DNA from: Klebsormidium nitens
Lineage: Eukaryota; Streptophyta; Klebsormidiophyceae; Klebsormidiales; Klebsormidiaceae
Direction: 5' to 3'
NCBI GenBank assembly: GCA_000708835.1
Contig: DF237116.1
Span: 99,117 to 163,116, forward strand
Length of the DNA: 64,000 nucleotides
Below the pieces are notes generated by a model. That model had not been told where the DNA came from. It was given only the letters and a program-made list of their open reading frames with translations, and did no database searches. How positions within the stretch are numbered: position 1 is the stretch's first letter; each line of letters begins with the position of its first letter. A program made the position numbers and the translations under genes. This document shows, one piece after another, positions 1 to 12,800 of the stretch.

Positions 1-1136
1 GCAAGGGTCACTTGGTGGGTCAGCAAGTCCAGTCCTCTGGCCCCTCTCTATTGCAATTGGTACCTCTGAGCTGCTCCCTTGGTCACATGCTGCCTCGTTG
101 GCTCCTTGCGTGATTGCTGTACCACGACTGACTCAGTTGGTCGGTTCCCCCTCTCAATCAGTTACCATCAACTTGCGTGAGAAACAGTATTCAAGATGGG
201 AATCTGGTCGTCTGGAAGTGAGCTTAGAGCGCTTTTAGGTGCCATATCAGCTGCGCTTTTGCCCTCATATTTGCAGCACAAAGAAGCTGAATATACAGGT
301 ATAGTGCTTGTGGTAGTAACCTCCTCACGGTAGCTCGTTTGAATAGACAATGAAAATGAACTTGGTCCTGTTCCAAGTAGCGGCCTCCTTCATTTGCTTG
401 ATGTTGGGTTGCTGTCTTGCTCATCTTGTTTCCCAGCGCGAAGTTTCCCAGCTAAAGGAAAGTCAATAGAGCTCTCAGCTTTTCTTGGTTAGCTACACTG
501 CTGCTTATACAGACATTTCCTGCATGTTTCAGTGATTATTCACTGGTCAGAATGAATTGTGAGCTTCGGAGTGGGGTTTGTATTCCCCATTGGCCAATGT
601 TGACCTAGATGGAAATTGTCATTTTTTCCCAGGCCCCCCTTCACTAAGTTGAAGCTGCCGTCATGGATTGAAGGGCTGTTTGTGAGACACTTGAGAATTT
701 CAACAAAGAAAGCACCAGGGATATTTCCATTTCAATTTCCGTGGCAGAGTGCCCCAAGCTAAGAACAACAGCACTTTTGTAAGGAGAAGTTTGCTTACAG
801 CTTTCGCTTGCGTAGGTGTGTTCAGCTTGAGTTCCGTCAGTCCCAATCTATACGACAACCTTTGCCAAGTGCCCTTCACCTAAAACATTGTGCAAGGCTT
901 CTGTCATCTTTACTTGGAATACAACATCCTAAGGCTCATCAATCTTTTCTGTTTCAACGCAGTGTGCCACTTCATAGACTTCATTCAATGAGCAAGTGTG
1001 GACAGATTATTTGCAACAAAAGTAGATGAAGTTTGAGCAGTCTGGGATTGATGTTCGCATGCAGATTAAGAGGTTTGCAGTAGATAAGGGCGTTTGTGAA
1101 GACTCTGAGCTGATAAGGATTCATTTCTGCCTGCAG

Positions 1137-4100
1137 TTAACAACGTGTACAGTAAAGGAGGACGCCGACGGCAGATCACGCGGCTATGGCTTTGTCAATT
1201 TTGAAGACCCTGCGCTCGTCGATCAAGTGATGGCACAGCAAGAGCATGTTATAGATGGTAGGAAGGTGAGACAACGTTGGTTGGGGCTTCAAACACTCTT
1301 TCTAAGGTTCCAAGAGTAGAACTAGGTTGTGCCCCTTCTGGGCAGTGTATGTTGGAACAGAGTGGTTTGTAAGCAGGGCGAGATTGCCCACACGACTTTA
1401 TAGCACTAACATTTGCTCAATTAGGGTTTTAGTTTTCCAGCATTCCAGGCTTTCTTTTGTTTCGTGTTGGTCTGCGCCAAAGTGACTGGTAACGAATTGT
1501 GGGAGCGAGCGGTGTAGCAAGAAAGTGCTCTATTGGTGCGGTTTCAACTTCAATTTGCAGCTCTTCAGCTTCAAAAGGTACAGCTTTGCTATTGTGAGAA
1601 GTTTAGTTAACTAAACCTTGCATTTGCACTATGGATTATCAATATTTGATTTATTCTCGAGCAAAGTGCCTAGTTCCCCCCACCTGAGACAGGGCAATCT
1701 TTGATTACGAGACTGTAGGGCCTTCTGGTTGAGTTGACGTGGTCAGTGTCTGCGGGTTTAGTCAGAGGTCAATTGAAAACCTCTCTTTTTGGTGCAGGTC
1801 GAATTGCGCCCACCTTTAGACAAGGAGGAGCGGCACGCAATAAAGAAGGTCTTCATCGGCATGGTGCCGGCCAATATGACGCCCGAGCTGCTTGAAGAGC
1901 ATTTTTCACAGTAAGAGCCCCGCATACCGCCTTTTTGAGAAGTCTGCAGTTACAAAGTCTTGCAGCTCAGACAGTAACAGCAACGTACTATTGAGCAGCA
2001 TATCATCTGTGTCATTACGCTGCAGGTTAGCTAAATAATAGCTGATGTTAGGCAGTGGCTATGGGTGTACTACAGGCTTGTATTAGCATTGCCCAAATCT
2101 ACCAGGAAGTAAGTAGTCATGGAGTGTTTCTGCTTCATGATTGACTACAAAAAAGGTAGCTACAGGTTATATGGACTAACAGACACTGGTTGCCTGGACG
2201 ATCTTTCTTCAGGGGGCTCTCCTGCTTGAACGTGGGGGCCTCTTTGTTTGTGTGGGAAAAGAAAGGAAAAAGTCGGTGTCTTTTGTAATGTAGAGGTGCA
2301 TCTTTATACTCTTGGGGGCGTCCAATCAACTTGTTTTCTTTCCCACGCTGCTTGTTCTTGCAATACCTATGGTCAGTGCCTGAGAGGAAGCTGCTTAGAT
2401 TGCTAAAGGTTGCAAAAGGGACACTCTACGCCACTGTTACCCGCCTAAGCCAAGCTCTTTCCATTGCAGGTTTGGTAAAGTGACTGACGTCTTTCTGCCA
2501 AAGCCCAATAGGGGATTTGCCTTTGTAACCTATGAGAAGGGCGAGGCAGCCAAGGCAGCCCTGAATGTGAGTCCTCTGCATAAGAACTCCTTTCAAGAGA
2601 TTGCTTTGTCTGTATCCTTTTTGGTTTCCATCTTGGGCTTCTCCTCAAGAGATAGCGAGGGTCGTCAGAAGTAGCAAGAACGCATAGACACTAATAGAAC
2701 ATGCGGTGTGAGTTGTAGTTGCTGCCTTGTTCTGCGAATCAAGTTTGGTGGATCAAAAGTGCTGGCCTAAAACCTAATCCAGCTTCGTGGCTAGCAACTA
2801 TGGTCAATGGTAGACGCAAGCACAGCACTCGTTTTTTGCACAGAAAGCTTTCAATTTTGTGGGTAAGAGTGGTTTAGAGTGGGGTGGTGAGACATGGTGC
2901 GGACAAACTGCATTCGTTTAGCTCGATTCGGGCAATTTGGAGTGTGATGAAGGAAAGGGGCTCTTCTTTTATCCAGCTTTGGAGTGCCTAGTTTCCAGAC
3001 TTCTACATCAGACAGGCGCACTCGTACAACTGTTTTGCCATTTCCAATTAGGTTGTGCATCTTCCATACTGACCCTTGACAATCATATCTTATCTGATTC
3101 CTATGTTTCGTTTCCTTCAGACTGCGGAGCATATGGTGGGGGGGCACAAACTCCAGGTGAAACTCCCCACCCCCAAGATGACGGCCGGCCCAGCGCAGCA
3201 GCTAAATCCGTTCCAAAAGGCGCAGATGCTACAGCAGACGCAGCAGATGCAGTTCGCACAGCAAGCAGCGACCTCACAGGGGTAAGGCGGCATCCCAACC
3301 ATTACACTTCGATTTGGAGTTTGGGCGGTATGAGTAGGCTTCCTCCGTTGTTGTCAAGCTTAGTAAACAACGACCCTAGGTTTTGCAGATTGCTTGAGGT
3401 GTGATGCTGTTGTGTTTTATGGATCCGATCTTCTCGAATTCTAGCAGGATTGAACTTTTTAAGTTTCGCCCCACAATAGATGCATAATGATCAGTGAGGG
3501 CCGGCTTACAATAACCTACCCAAACAAGTGAGTCTGTGAAAGGTTAGTCCGCATGTCCCCATCTCAAGTGCCCACCAAGCACCGCTGAGAAAATAAGTCT
3601 TCGTTCGCGGCATGCACACCTTGCTGGGTTTAAGTCCTTGGGCGTTCCAGCTATCCTATTCTCAGATTGTCAGTCTTTCCTCGGTCCATAACGTTGCAGG
3701 TCGTTCGCCATATTTGCGTGTTTTCACACGGCATATTTCTGCTGTCGATTGCAGGATGCAGTACAGCGGGGGAGGCCCTGCGCTGCTCAGCCCATACGCT
3801 ATGCAGGGCTACCTGGGGCCAGGAAGCTATCCTGCAGTGCCAGGAGCAAGGCCTACGTATGGAGGTTCGTGCAGTTCACCTCAAAGATGACTATGTTGAA
3901 CCATTATAATGCTCCGCGGAAGCAACATCGGGCGCGATCATGAGATTTATGTATAAAACGGTCGAACACAAGCGTGTTTGACCCTAGAACGAGTCCGGAG
4001 ATTGGTTCAGATCAAGTAACAACTTGGATGAGAAGTTTCGCCCTTGTTGATTGTAACACGCATGCGAGGCTTGAGATCAGATTGTTTTGCCATGAAGGCG

Positions 4101-7100
4101 GTATGTTACATCAGCACCCTTGGCTCTCTTTTGCTCATGTTCAAAACAACACTGGCGACTTCTCTAGTGGCAGCTTCGAAAGAGGTTTCCAAATGGCCGA
4201 GGCCACGCTGCTTAGTTGTTGTCAGCGAGTTTTCTTTCTTTTTGGCTTTAGAGACTGAGGGGAGCGTATCTGATCGTCCGATTTCATGCAAACGATTTTG
4301 TCGTTTCCTCACTGCTTCATCAGAGCGGTGGGTTGCAAAGGAACCAGGCAACTTTATCCCGACCTCAAACAGCCGAGTATTGGTAGAAAGACGTCGTTTT
4401 CAAGCATTTACCCGTCTGCTACAGCATCTGTCAAGGAAAACCAAGAGCTTTCTTCTTCTTCAGCATTCAAGACTGAGCCTTGTTCCTGTTTCCCTGCAGC
4501 GATGTACCCCGATCCGCAGCAGTACGCTGCGTACGGCCTTCTCCCCGATTTTGCCAACTTCCACATAGGACAGCCTCAGCAACCGGGGCACTCCACCGGG
4601 CAGCCGAGCCAGCCGATCCAGCAGCAAGGGGCTCAGCAACCGGGCTATCAACAGCAGTCGGGGCATCCTTCCGGGTTCCAGGGTGGCCAGGTGGATCACT
4701 CTGCAACTCAGCAGGTGAGAAGCTTTGCCCTCTTTGCAGAAAGGAGCAATTGAAGAATCAGCATCAAGTAAAGAAACACGACGCTGAAGCCTATGCTCGT
4801 CAGCTCCATTTCTTCTGGTGGATCGACCCGAGACCAGGAGCGTTATTCGAGTCTAGGTGACATGAGGTTTGTGCGATCATTCAACGAGCATCTGGGGAAA
4901 GATTATTTTGCTCGCAAGACGGGTCCGTATCCCCTGTTGCCCATGCAGTGCAGTCACTGAACGTTTGGCCAGCGCTTTTTGTCGCTGTTGGGATTCTGCG
5001 CACAGGTTCTGCCCAACAATCAGGTTTGTCGTGTCAAGAATGGGTGCATCAAACAATTCATGATTATAACTTCAAGAGCTCCAGTTGGATTGATGCTCAC
5101 TGTGCACTTGAACTTGAATTTCTTGTTGCATTTGCTATCGTAATCCTTGTCACAAACAACCGCCCTCGACTGAAAATTGTCTGGGATCCTCAAGAAAGAT
5201 CGCGTCTGGCCTTAAGGTAAACACGAACAGACTCCTTTGACAGTTGGAAAGAGGCAATTGAGAAGCGAAAAGATGGATTAAGCTAACAATTTGGCAGATG
5301 GCCGCGCCCGGCGGCGGCCTTGTGCCCGGTAGGACCCAACCGGGCACCCAAGAGCACAGCGACGAAGTGTCCAATATCAGCCGCCCGCCTTCCGATTTAC
5401 CAACAAACGTGTCCTTCAATTCTTTTTCGACTTGCCTGTGCAATATATATCCGATATAAGTGCTCGCCCTCGCCTGCAGATGGCCATTCCGGGCGGAGGC
5501 CTAGTGCCCGGTAGGACCCAACCGGGCACCCAAGAGCACAGCGACGAACTGTCCAACGGCAGCCACCAGGGGCTCCCATCTTCCACCGACTTTGCAACAT
5601 ACACCGGGGTGCAGCCGAGCGAGGGGAGCTCGCCACCTGGCGGGGCCCAGAGCGCGCCACCTGGCATGGTTCCGGTTCCAGGAGGCATGTATTACGAGGG
5701 GCAGCAACCTATGGGCTCAGGCGGGAGTGTGCTCCAGTCGCCCGTGCAGGGGGGAGTGATGCCCCAGGAGTATTTTATGCCCGGTGAGTGCATTCTGGAT
5801 CTGTTACCCCGCATGTGTCCGAGGCTGAAGGTGCATGTATTGGTGGTGTATTTGGGTTTATGTAGTCCTGGTTTCGGTTCGCTGATAGGTAGGTACGAAG
5901 ATACTTACTCCATGGTTGAGATTCTTCAGTCCGTTCCCTTATAAGCAGTCTAGCGAGTCCATTGATGTTCCTTCCAAGCTATGGGCCAAGTCCGCTGTTC
6001 GTTGTTTCTCAGGGGTTTCTGCCCAATCTCGTTTCCTTGGCAGTAGGAATAGGATGCTGTTCTTTTCCCTCCCAGGACTCGAAGAGCTCCGTTTCAGTTC
6101 TGTTGCAAACGACCTGAAGCGATCATTTACATATCTGCGTAAGCAACCATTTGATTGTCCTATTTTCGACCAGCTCAAATCATATGCAGACTCCGATCAT
6201 CTCCCTGTCAGCTTTTGTCTCGTTTGAATTGGCCCGCCTGTCAGCCCCTGGTGTTTGATGTCCTTCTCCCAAGAAACGTCTCAAAGTTGTCTTCCTTAGT
6301 CTATGCATCCTGAGCATTTTTCTTTGGTATCCTCCCAGGCATGCTCCCATACGGGTATGGCTCGATGGGGTCGTATAGCCCGTACGGATACCAGCCAGCC
6401 TACAGAGGCGCCCGCCTTTTGAACACGACGCAACTGTTCATCACCAATCTTCCGTACAGCGCAACCTGGCAGGTAAGGTGTCTTTCGGCAACTGAGATTG
6501 GGGGTTTTGGGTTACAAGAATCGGTAGATCTCGTTGATTGAGGCATCTGAATACGAAACGGGGGTGCGTAGGAGCCTTGGTTCCGAACCCCCTGGAGTGG
6601 GTACCTGAGAAGCCAGCCCTGTTTTCTTTCTGTCGACCTTTTGAGTCCCGTTCAGAAGCTCAACTGTTTCCAAGCAGTACGGGCCCCCGGGCAAGCGTTA
6701 TCCTGGAAGTGAGTACGCTCCCTAAAGTGGGCGTAGGCCGTCACACTGACGGCATCGCCGGAGCGTGACGGCGACAGAAAAAAGTCAACGTACACACTCC
6801 GAGAAAATCAATTTGGCGGTTTGTACCGTCCGATCGAAATTCGACTCGCGAGCCCTACGCCCACTTTAAGGGCGTTAAATTGACCTGACCTTCCCTAATT
6901 CAGACGTTGATTCGAATTCGCATTTCGTTGCAGGAGCTCAAGGACTTCTTTAAGCAGTACGGTCACGTCCACCGGGCAGAGATCATCCTGGACGAGAGCG
7001 GCAACTCCAAGGGCCGTGGCACCGTGCGCTTCTCCAACAACTACGAGGCGACTCACGCGGTGAGCACGAATTTGATTCGCTTGTTAGATCTAGTCGCTCG

Positions 7101-7809
7101 TGTTGAGTCCTTCGAAGTAGCTTGGTGAGTCTGGGCGATTGTTGTAGATTGTCCTTGCCCACATAAGCTGTTCGTGCTTGTGGGCATCTTGATGCATCCT
7201 TTGATTTATTCAAGGTGCGATCGTCAGAAAGCGCTTGAGCGTGCGCATGGCTTGGTTCGATCACCTGTGTATTATTAGCACATGCCGCAGTTTGTCCGAG
7301 TCGGTTTTGGTCGTTGACTAACTCCGTCGATCAGCTAGGTCAAGATTGTCGCTGCCGCGTTTTGGTTCATTTTCGATGCATTGAAGTGCACCTGCTGTTC
7401 GAAAGTTCGCAAATTGATATCTCGGGATACCTGCAGTGGAATTCGGCTGACTTCGTCGCTGCTGTTCATTCAGCGTTCTCCAAGTCGTGTGTGTTGACAC
7501 TTCGCATCTTACAAAGCTACCACGATGAACACAGTCGTACTTCTATAATAATTTTGCGTATCGTGGGTTTACGCCTTGTTAGAAAGGCTGCAAACACAAC
7601 ATTCCTCGTTTCTTACTTCTTGGGATGGTAACGGAAGGGTAGACGAGCGAGCCTTGGCAGGCACGGTGGTCTTGGAAAAAGGAGTTTCCTCGCAATTTCT
7701 TACAACGAGTGTGATTTTCCTGCAGATGATGTACGCCCAGAACGCTCTTTTCAAGGGCAGGCCCCTGAGTGTACGAGAAGACCGGCAACTGGGCTCCGGT
7801 GTATCCTAA
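1137..7809 (+). CDS. hnRNP/TDP-43-like RNA-binding protein with three RRMs (5' end outside window)
   Basis: Ten exons can be joined in frame: 1137-1265, 1798-1910, 2470-2566, 3121-3281, 3755-3864, 4500-4714, 5480-5783, 6339-6472, 6934-7059 and 7726-7809 (TAA), giving 490 visible residues. RRM1 is seen only from its RNP1 (GRSRGYGFVNF) onward and ends in VIDGRK; RRM2 starts KKVFIGMVPANMTPE and has RNP1 NRGFAFVTY, reading like Musashi/TDP-43 RRM2. A linker of about 270 residues rich in Q, P, G, Y and S follows, then RRM3 (RNP2 LFITNLPYSATW, RNP1 KGRGTVRF). Tandem RRMs with a prion-like linker are typical of nuclear hnRNPs acting in mRNA splicing, export or stability; that role is family inference. 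The missing RNP2 of RRM1 must lie left of the window, since nothing in 1-1136 encodes it. Exon 3755-3864 needs an atypical GTTCGT donor to stay in frame. Confidence 0.85.
5298..5375 (+). repeat. Partial duplicate of the following RRM-gene exon, with its own acceptor
   Basis: 78 bp directly after a CAG match the first 78 bp of exon 5480-5783 at 70 of 78 positions by eye; the offset is 182 bp. The reading frame is open through the copy and on to a possible GT at 5408, in phase 0. It could therefore be included as an in-frame tandem exon, or it may be a young decaying relic. Confidence 0.85.
6656..6717 (+). repeat. Decayed copy of the start of RRM3 exon 6934-7059
   Basis: After a CAG at 6653-6655 the sequence follows the start of the exon at 6934, including the shared AAGCAGTACGG and ATCCTGGA blocks. 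A 2-nt deletion breaks the frame. The copy is separated from the real exon by a MITE-like element at 6718-6871, so the duplication probably predates that insertion. Confidence 0.6.
6718..6871. mobile_element. MITE-like element with about 18-bp terminal inverted repeats
   Basis: The left tip TAAAGTGGGCGTAGG (about 6721-6737) is the reverse complement of the right tip CCTACGCCCACTTTA (about 6854-6870). The interior of about 110 bp has no open frame and holds small hairpins. The same tip recurs once at 29003-29023. No clear target-site duplication was found. It lies in the RRM-gene intron. Confidence 0.6.
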
Positions 7810-9848
7810 TATCTCAATTGAAGTTTTGTACTATGTACAATGTTCGAATGATAGATAGCCACATTTCGGTTCTTGAGGAGACTTCAAATTAAGCAGCCTT
7901 TAGAAATATGAAAGGTCGAAAGTCGAGCTGTTAAGGATAGGGCAGGTCGGTCGCACGAGAAAACCCAACAAAAGGATAACATACGCGACGCCACAGAGAT
8001 ATTCTGTACAGACAGACAGCATTGGAGAAGACGTAGGATACGAGGCACTAGCTGTAGCTCAGCTTTGGCAGACTAAAGCTTATGGGCCTTTCCGCCCCCC
8101 ACGAGATCAGGGATGTACAAAAGCGGGTGCGGCAGTGCCACCCTCTTGCAGAGGTACAATTCATTGGACAACTAGACCTTGTATCATGATACTCGATTGG
8201 GAATATCTTAGTTTCTCCTTGTTGTAAAGCTTTTATTTTGGTTTTCGACAGCTCATTTGCTAAACGTGTAACCAATCCTTTTTAAAAGGTCGCATGGCAT
8301 GAACCGGGGCGGTTCGCGATTGTTGATTACTTTTGTGTGCAGTGAGCTTGGTTATGCATGCAGCAGGCCGGTTTTGTACTTTATCAGGCTGCCGCGTATG
8401 CCTCCGATTGCTCATGCAGCTCCATTCGTTCATGCAACCCAATTATTCGCTAAAATAAGCATATACGTTCACTATACACAGTCGACACCATGCAGGCAAG
8501 TTCTTTCCGAAGTTCATCTCCGGCATGAACCCCGAAAGTACCGTCCTTTGGCATGGCATGGGTTATAGCATGGCCGTCGGCGAGCTAGGCGCATGGCTAG
8601 GGCGCACCGTTACGCGACTTATGATTGGACAACTTGTCTTGGAGCGCGTTTCAAATTGCTCAGCATTAGCAGGAGCTCCATGTCAAGTGTCCAGTAAATT
8701 TTGGGTACGTAGCAACTTTTATTACTTTGCTTACGCACTGAGTGCGCGCATGCATGTGTTTTAGATACCGTCGACCATGTCTGACCCTTTGACAAACTTG
8801 GCCGTTGGAGACATGAGTCCAGCTCACTATCACGTACATGACCTAGACCGTCCGATTGGACCGTACTTTCCTCGATCGACGGCCGCTAACTGAACTTGCC
8901 ACCAAGGCCCTAGCTGGCCCTTTGAACTTAGGGCCAGCTAGCCTGGATCGAGCTCGTCCTTCGACCATCGTGGCCAGGCCATGCAGCTATAGCGCGGCTG
9001 CGCCATATTGCGGCATGCGCTAATTCACACATGAAATCAAATCATTGTGCATTCAATACCATCCACCACATGCTCCATGCATATGCATCTTTAATTGATC
9101 TTATGTACCAGGCTATACGTACTGAGCTAGCCTTGATGGCATGGCACGCCTACGCGGCGGCAAGACAGAATCTGGGTTCGTGACATACTATACGGGCTGC
9201 AATCAGAGCATGACATGTGCTTATCAAATGCAGGTACAGTCGTAATTAGATCGTAGGCCGCGCTGCGCATGTGTGAGTACTAGTCCCTCAATTTACCATA
9301 TAGTCGCATGCACAGATCGGATTGACAGCTTCAAGCCCATTATCGAAGCTGGTGCGGTGGAGGCGCTGTCCGATCTTTCGGTGCAATCATAACACTTAGT
9401 GCATCCGGCCTTAACGTCACAACAGACCGCGGCCACCCACTCCCAAGCGTGAGTGACCGGCTCCTAGCATGGGCCTCTCGCCAGCAGACTTCCACCAGGC
9501 TACCGTCAGACTCATCGTACAGTCGGTCTGTTGGGCTGCCGGTTGCACTGAATTTGATTCAGGTACTCGTTGGTCATGCTCCGGTCAGTGTGGACCCTCG
9601 AATGCATGCATGCGATGCAGGCCAGTGCGACCCGACCGGCTGGGGGTTCGGCCGCGCTCGGAGATGGATATTGCGAAACCATGATAAACCGCTAGATTCG
9701 CGGCACTTGTCCCAGCGTGTAGCCACTAGACTTGTGCCAACTTCACATCTCATACCTCAGAGACCGACTTCCGATTAGAGAACGATAATCCTTACATCCC
9801 CTCGTTCGGTTGGACTTGAATCCCTTTAGTCGGACAACCTCCCGAAGA
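7810..9848. other. Convergent intergenic region
   Basis: Spacer between the stop codons of the RRM gene (+) and uL3m (-), so it should hold both 3' UTRs and polyadenylation signals. No convincing coding frame was seen. The most distinctive element is the hairpin at 8910-8941. Confidence 0.6.
8910..8941. other. Perfect 12-bp stem hairpin between convergent genes
   Basis: CTAGCTGGCCCT (8910-8921) and AGGGCCAGCTAG (8930-8941) are perfect reverse complements around an 8-nt loop. The position between two convergent 3' ends would suit an RNA 3'-end or transcription-boundary role, or a remnant of a palindromic element; the sequence alone does not decide. Confidence 0.7.
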
Positions 9849-12800
9849 CTATCCGTTCAACTCGTCGATGATCACGACGTATGGATCGATGTCGGGCGCC
9901 GGAGCGGTCATTGGCGTAACCGCCGATAGGTCCTCGTCGGGCGGTGCAAAGAAGGTCGGGAAAGGGGTGACCTCTGTGTCCGGTTTCTTTCGGAGCGCGT
10001 CCCTGATGAACACGAAGTTGCCCTTGTGCCCCGGTACCTAGATTTGTCAAAAATTTCTTCATCATTCAATCCCTTTTTGAAACAACCAGAGAAAGACTTT
10101 TAAACATCACTCAGACAAGCAGAGTCAACGCGCTGGTTTGTAAGTTGGATCGATACATCATCAGTCCTGAGACCCCCCATACTAACTCGGCGAATCTGTA
10201 TTGGTGATCGAAAAGAGGGTTGAGGGAGTCGCTCGCTCCACGCAAGGATTAGAAAATCGGTAAATTGTTATGCTTGTCACTCAGTATGCACCTTCGAGAG
10301 TCCCGGGTTGAGATGCGGCAGACCGGCAGGACGTACTTAAACCTTGAAGCCTATGACAAAATTCGAACTTGAAGTATTTTCTGAATGGAGGTGATCTGAC
10401 AACTCAGATACGTCGTCTGTCATGGCGAGTGAAGCTTGTGGTTCACTGACGCCTTCAAACCTTTATGCTTGTTTACGAGAGGGAGAGAATCGCAAAGGAG
10501 TGTGATGTAGAACCTTCATCTCAGAAACGCAACGCTACACCTCGCAAAGGGCTGAAATCTTGAAGAGAGTTTGACGACCAAACGTTCGACTCTTCGACAC
10601 AAGAAAGATTCCAGACAACAATCAGGGACCGACGACCGGAACTGCCCTCAAAGTCTGGCCATCTGAGGGATGATCGAGAATTTCAACACATATACACGGA
10701 ACTCAGCCAACAACCTTTTACTACCAATAGTGACTGACTCCGCCAACTCAGCAAACACTCAAAAGACTTTGCGCCACCATTTTAATTGTGAGGCAAGCCG
10801 ACTTATTTTTCCGGGGGGCAGAGATGACGCTGCATACCTGCCCCCTGACGTAGATGAGATCCCTGGCCGGGTCGACTTTGTAGATCCAGACGGACTGCAC
10901 CGTGCGCGTCTCATTGCCCATCTGCCCCGCCATCTTCTTGTTTTTGAACACTTTTCCGGGGTCCTGGAAACGAAAAACAGGTTTTATATCGTGACCCAAA
11001 CCTTATCAGACTTCTGTGCAACTTGTTCTTGAACACCTTTCCGGGGTCTGAAAACAAAAAAACAGGTTCAACATCGTGACCCAAACCTTATCGGACTTCT
11101 GTGCAGAACCAGGGTTCAGGGCATGGTTGCATCAAAGGGTTTTGAAACTGAAGCCCAGTCTGCGCGCCCGTCGAATCACTTCAGTGTTGAAAACTGCGAG
11201 GACTTTTCCGCCGACGTTCTTGCAGTGAGGAGACTGAGAGTGCCTTCAGCATCTTGCCGCCAAGTAAGAGATCGCTTCTGGGGTTTAGAAGGACGCAAAC
11301 CTTGTTACACGGAGCGTCATGTCCCTCTTAAAGATTGTTTCAAAAATCAGCACCAACCCTTCCATCCCCACGAATGGAAGTGGTCTGAACTCGCGCTTCA
11401 GACCTTGGTACCAGAACACGGCAGAACACGCGTCTATGTACGTTTTCATCCGACTCTGTTTCCGTGAATGCTCAAACCCAAACCTCCCTTCAGAGGAGGA
11501 GCGGCGTCTCACCTGCCTCCATTCCTTTCTGCTCTCATGACAATGAAGCGGGAAGCTATACTAAACCAAGCTGAAGCGAATTAGACAAAACCAGAACTTC
11601 GATCTTCTCCCGAACATCAAGCGCATCTCACCTGTCTCCCTCCCGTGGAACCCTGAGACCGGTGAGACTTCGAAGCACCGTGCGACGCGTTGCCCCCCTT
11701 GAAACCGTGCCGTTTCATGACCCCCTGAAAGAGGTCAAACGGCGGTCAGACACTGCGGGATGTTCTTTCTTTCACGTAATGAGCGACGAACATTGCACAA
11801 GGAGGATACTCTTCGCAGTGATGTGACTTAGGGCATGCATGTCGGTCCTGCCTTTTGGTAGGAAGCAAGAATGCTTACGCCATACCTCCACAAGCAGAAA
11901 TTACTCTGGTAAGATTAGATGCTAGCGAAAGGGAGATTGCCAGGTCCAGGACTCGATCTCACAGGCGTGGGGGCACTACCCACTGGCTGAAGTTCGAGCG
12001 TCAATTCACGAACGAACGGCCTCAAATTATACCCAGCTTGGCTTCAAAGCCTCCGAAGATGAGTTACAAGGAGGGAAGAAAAGGGTACGTACCTGGAAAC
12101 CCTTTCCGATCGTGGTACCCTGGATGTCGACATACTGGCCCGCCACGAAGTGCCGAGCGTGCAGTTCCGTTCCGATCTGCAAACACGGGAACGCGCTGTG
12201 GTTAGCAGAGGGTTACGGATGGGTTCAGAATAACCCATTCCAGCGCTGTGCAGGTCAGTTTTGCGAGCAAGGGCAGGAAACCTGCTTTTGTAAACACGTG
12301 ACCGGTATTCGCAACAGCTCCGCTCACGAGAAAACCGTTTGGTAGGGTTTGATATATTTGAGGAGTCAAGTCACAGAATGGTTGGACCGCGTTTGAGAAA
12401 TTTGCTCAAAGGGACTGATGTGTCACAGCGCTTTGAGCAGCTGAGTCACCCTCTGGAAGGGCGACCGTGCAAGAACAAGGCTATCTTTCTGGTCGCCAAT
12501 GAAACGCACCTGATCTAAAACGCACGCCAAAGTCCAACCTCTGTGAGCAGATGCTAACACACAAGAGCGGGTGCAATCAATGACTAGCTGCCAAAATGAA
12601 CAAAATAGTGAGCGCGATCGGGAACAAATCAAACGGTGCAGGTAATCCTAGAAATCTAAAACCACCCAGTGGGGTCTTTTGTCCCAAGACCTTGGTGAGA
12701 GGACATAGAAATCCTGCTGGCAGAGCGCTTTACTCAACAACCGTCCAACACCTCCGCAAACTCCGCTTCACTCCATGATATGCCACGGAACAACAACCCA

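Noticed and set aside
11470-11530. Possible donor-side relic of uL3m exon 5
   Set aside because: Only about 16 nt around the GTGAGAC donor resemble the exon end; too little to separate from donor consensus.
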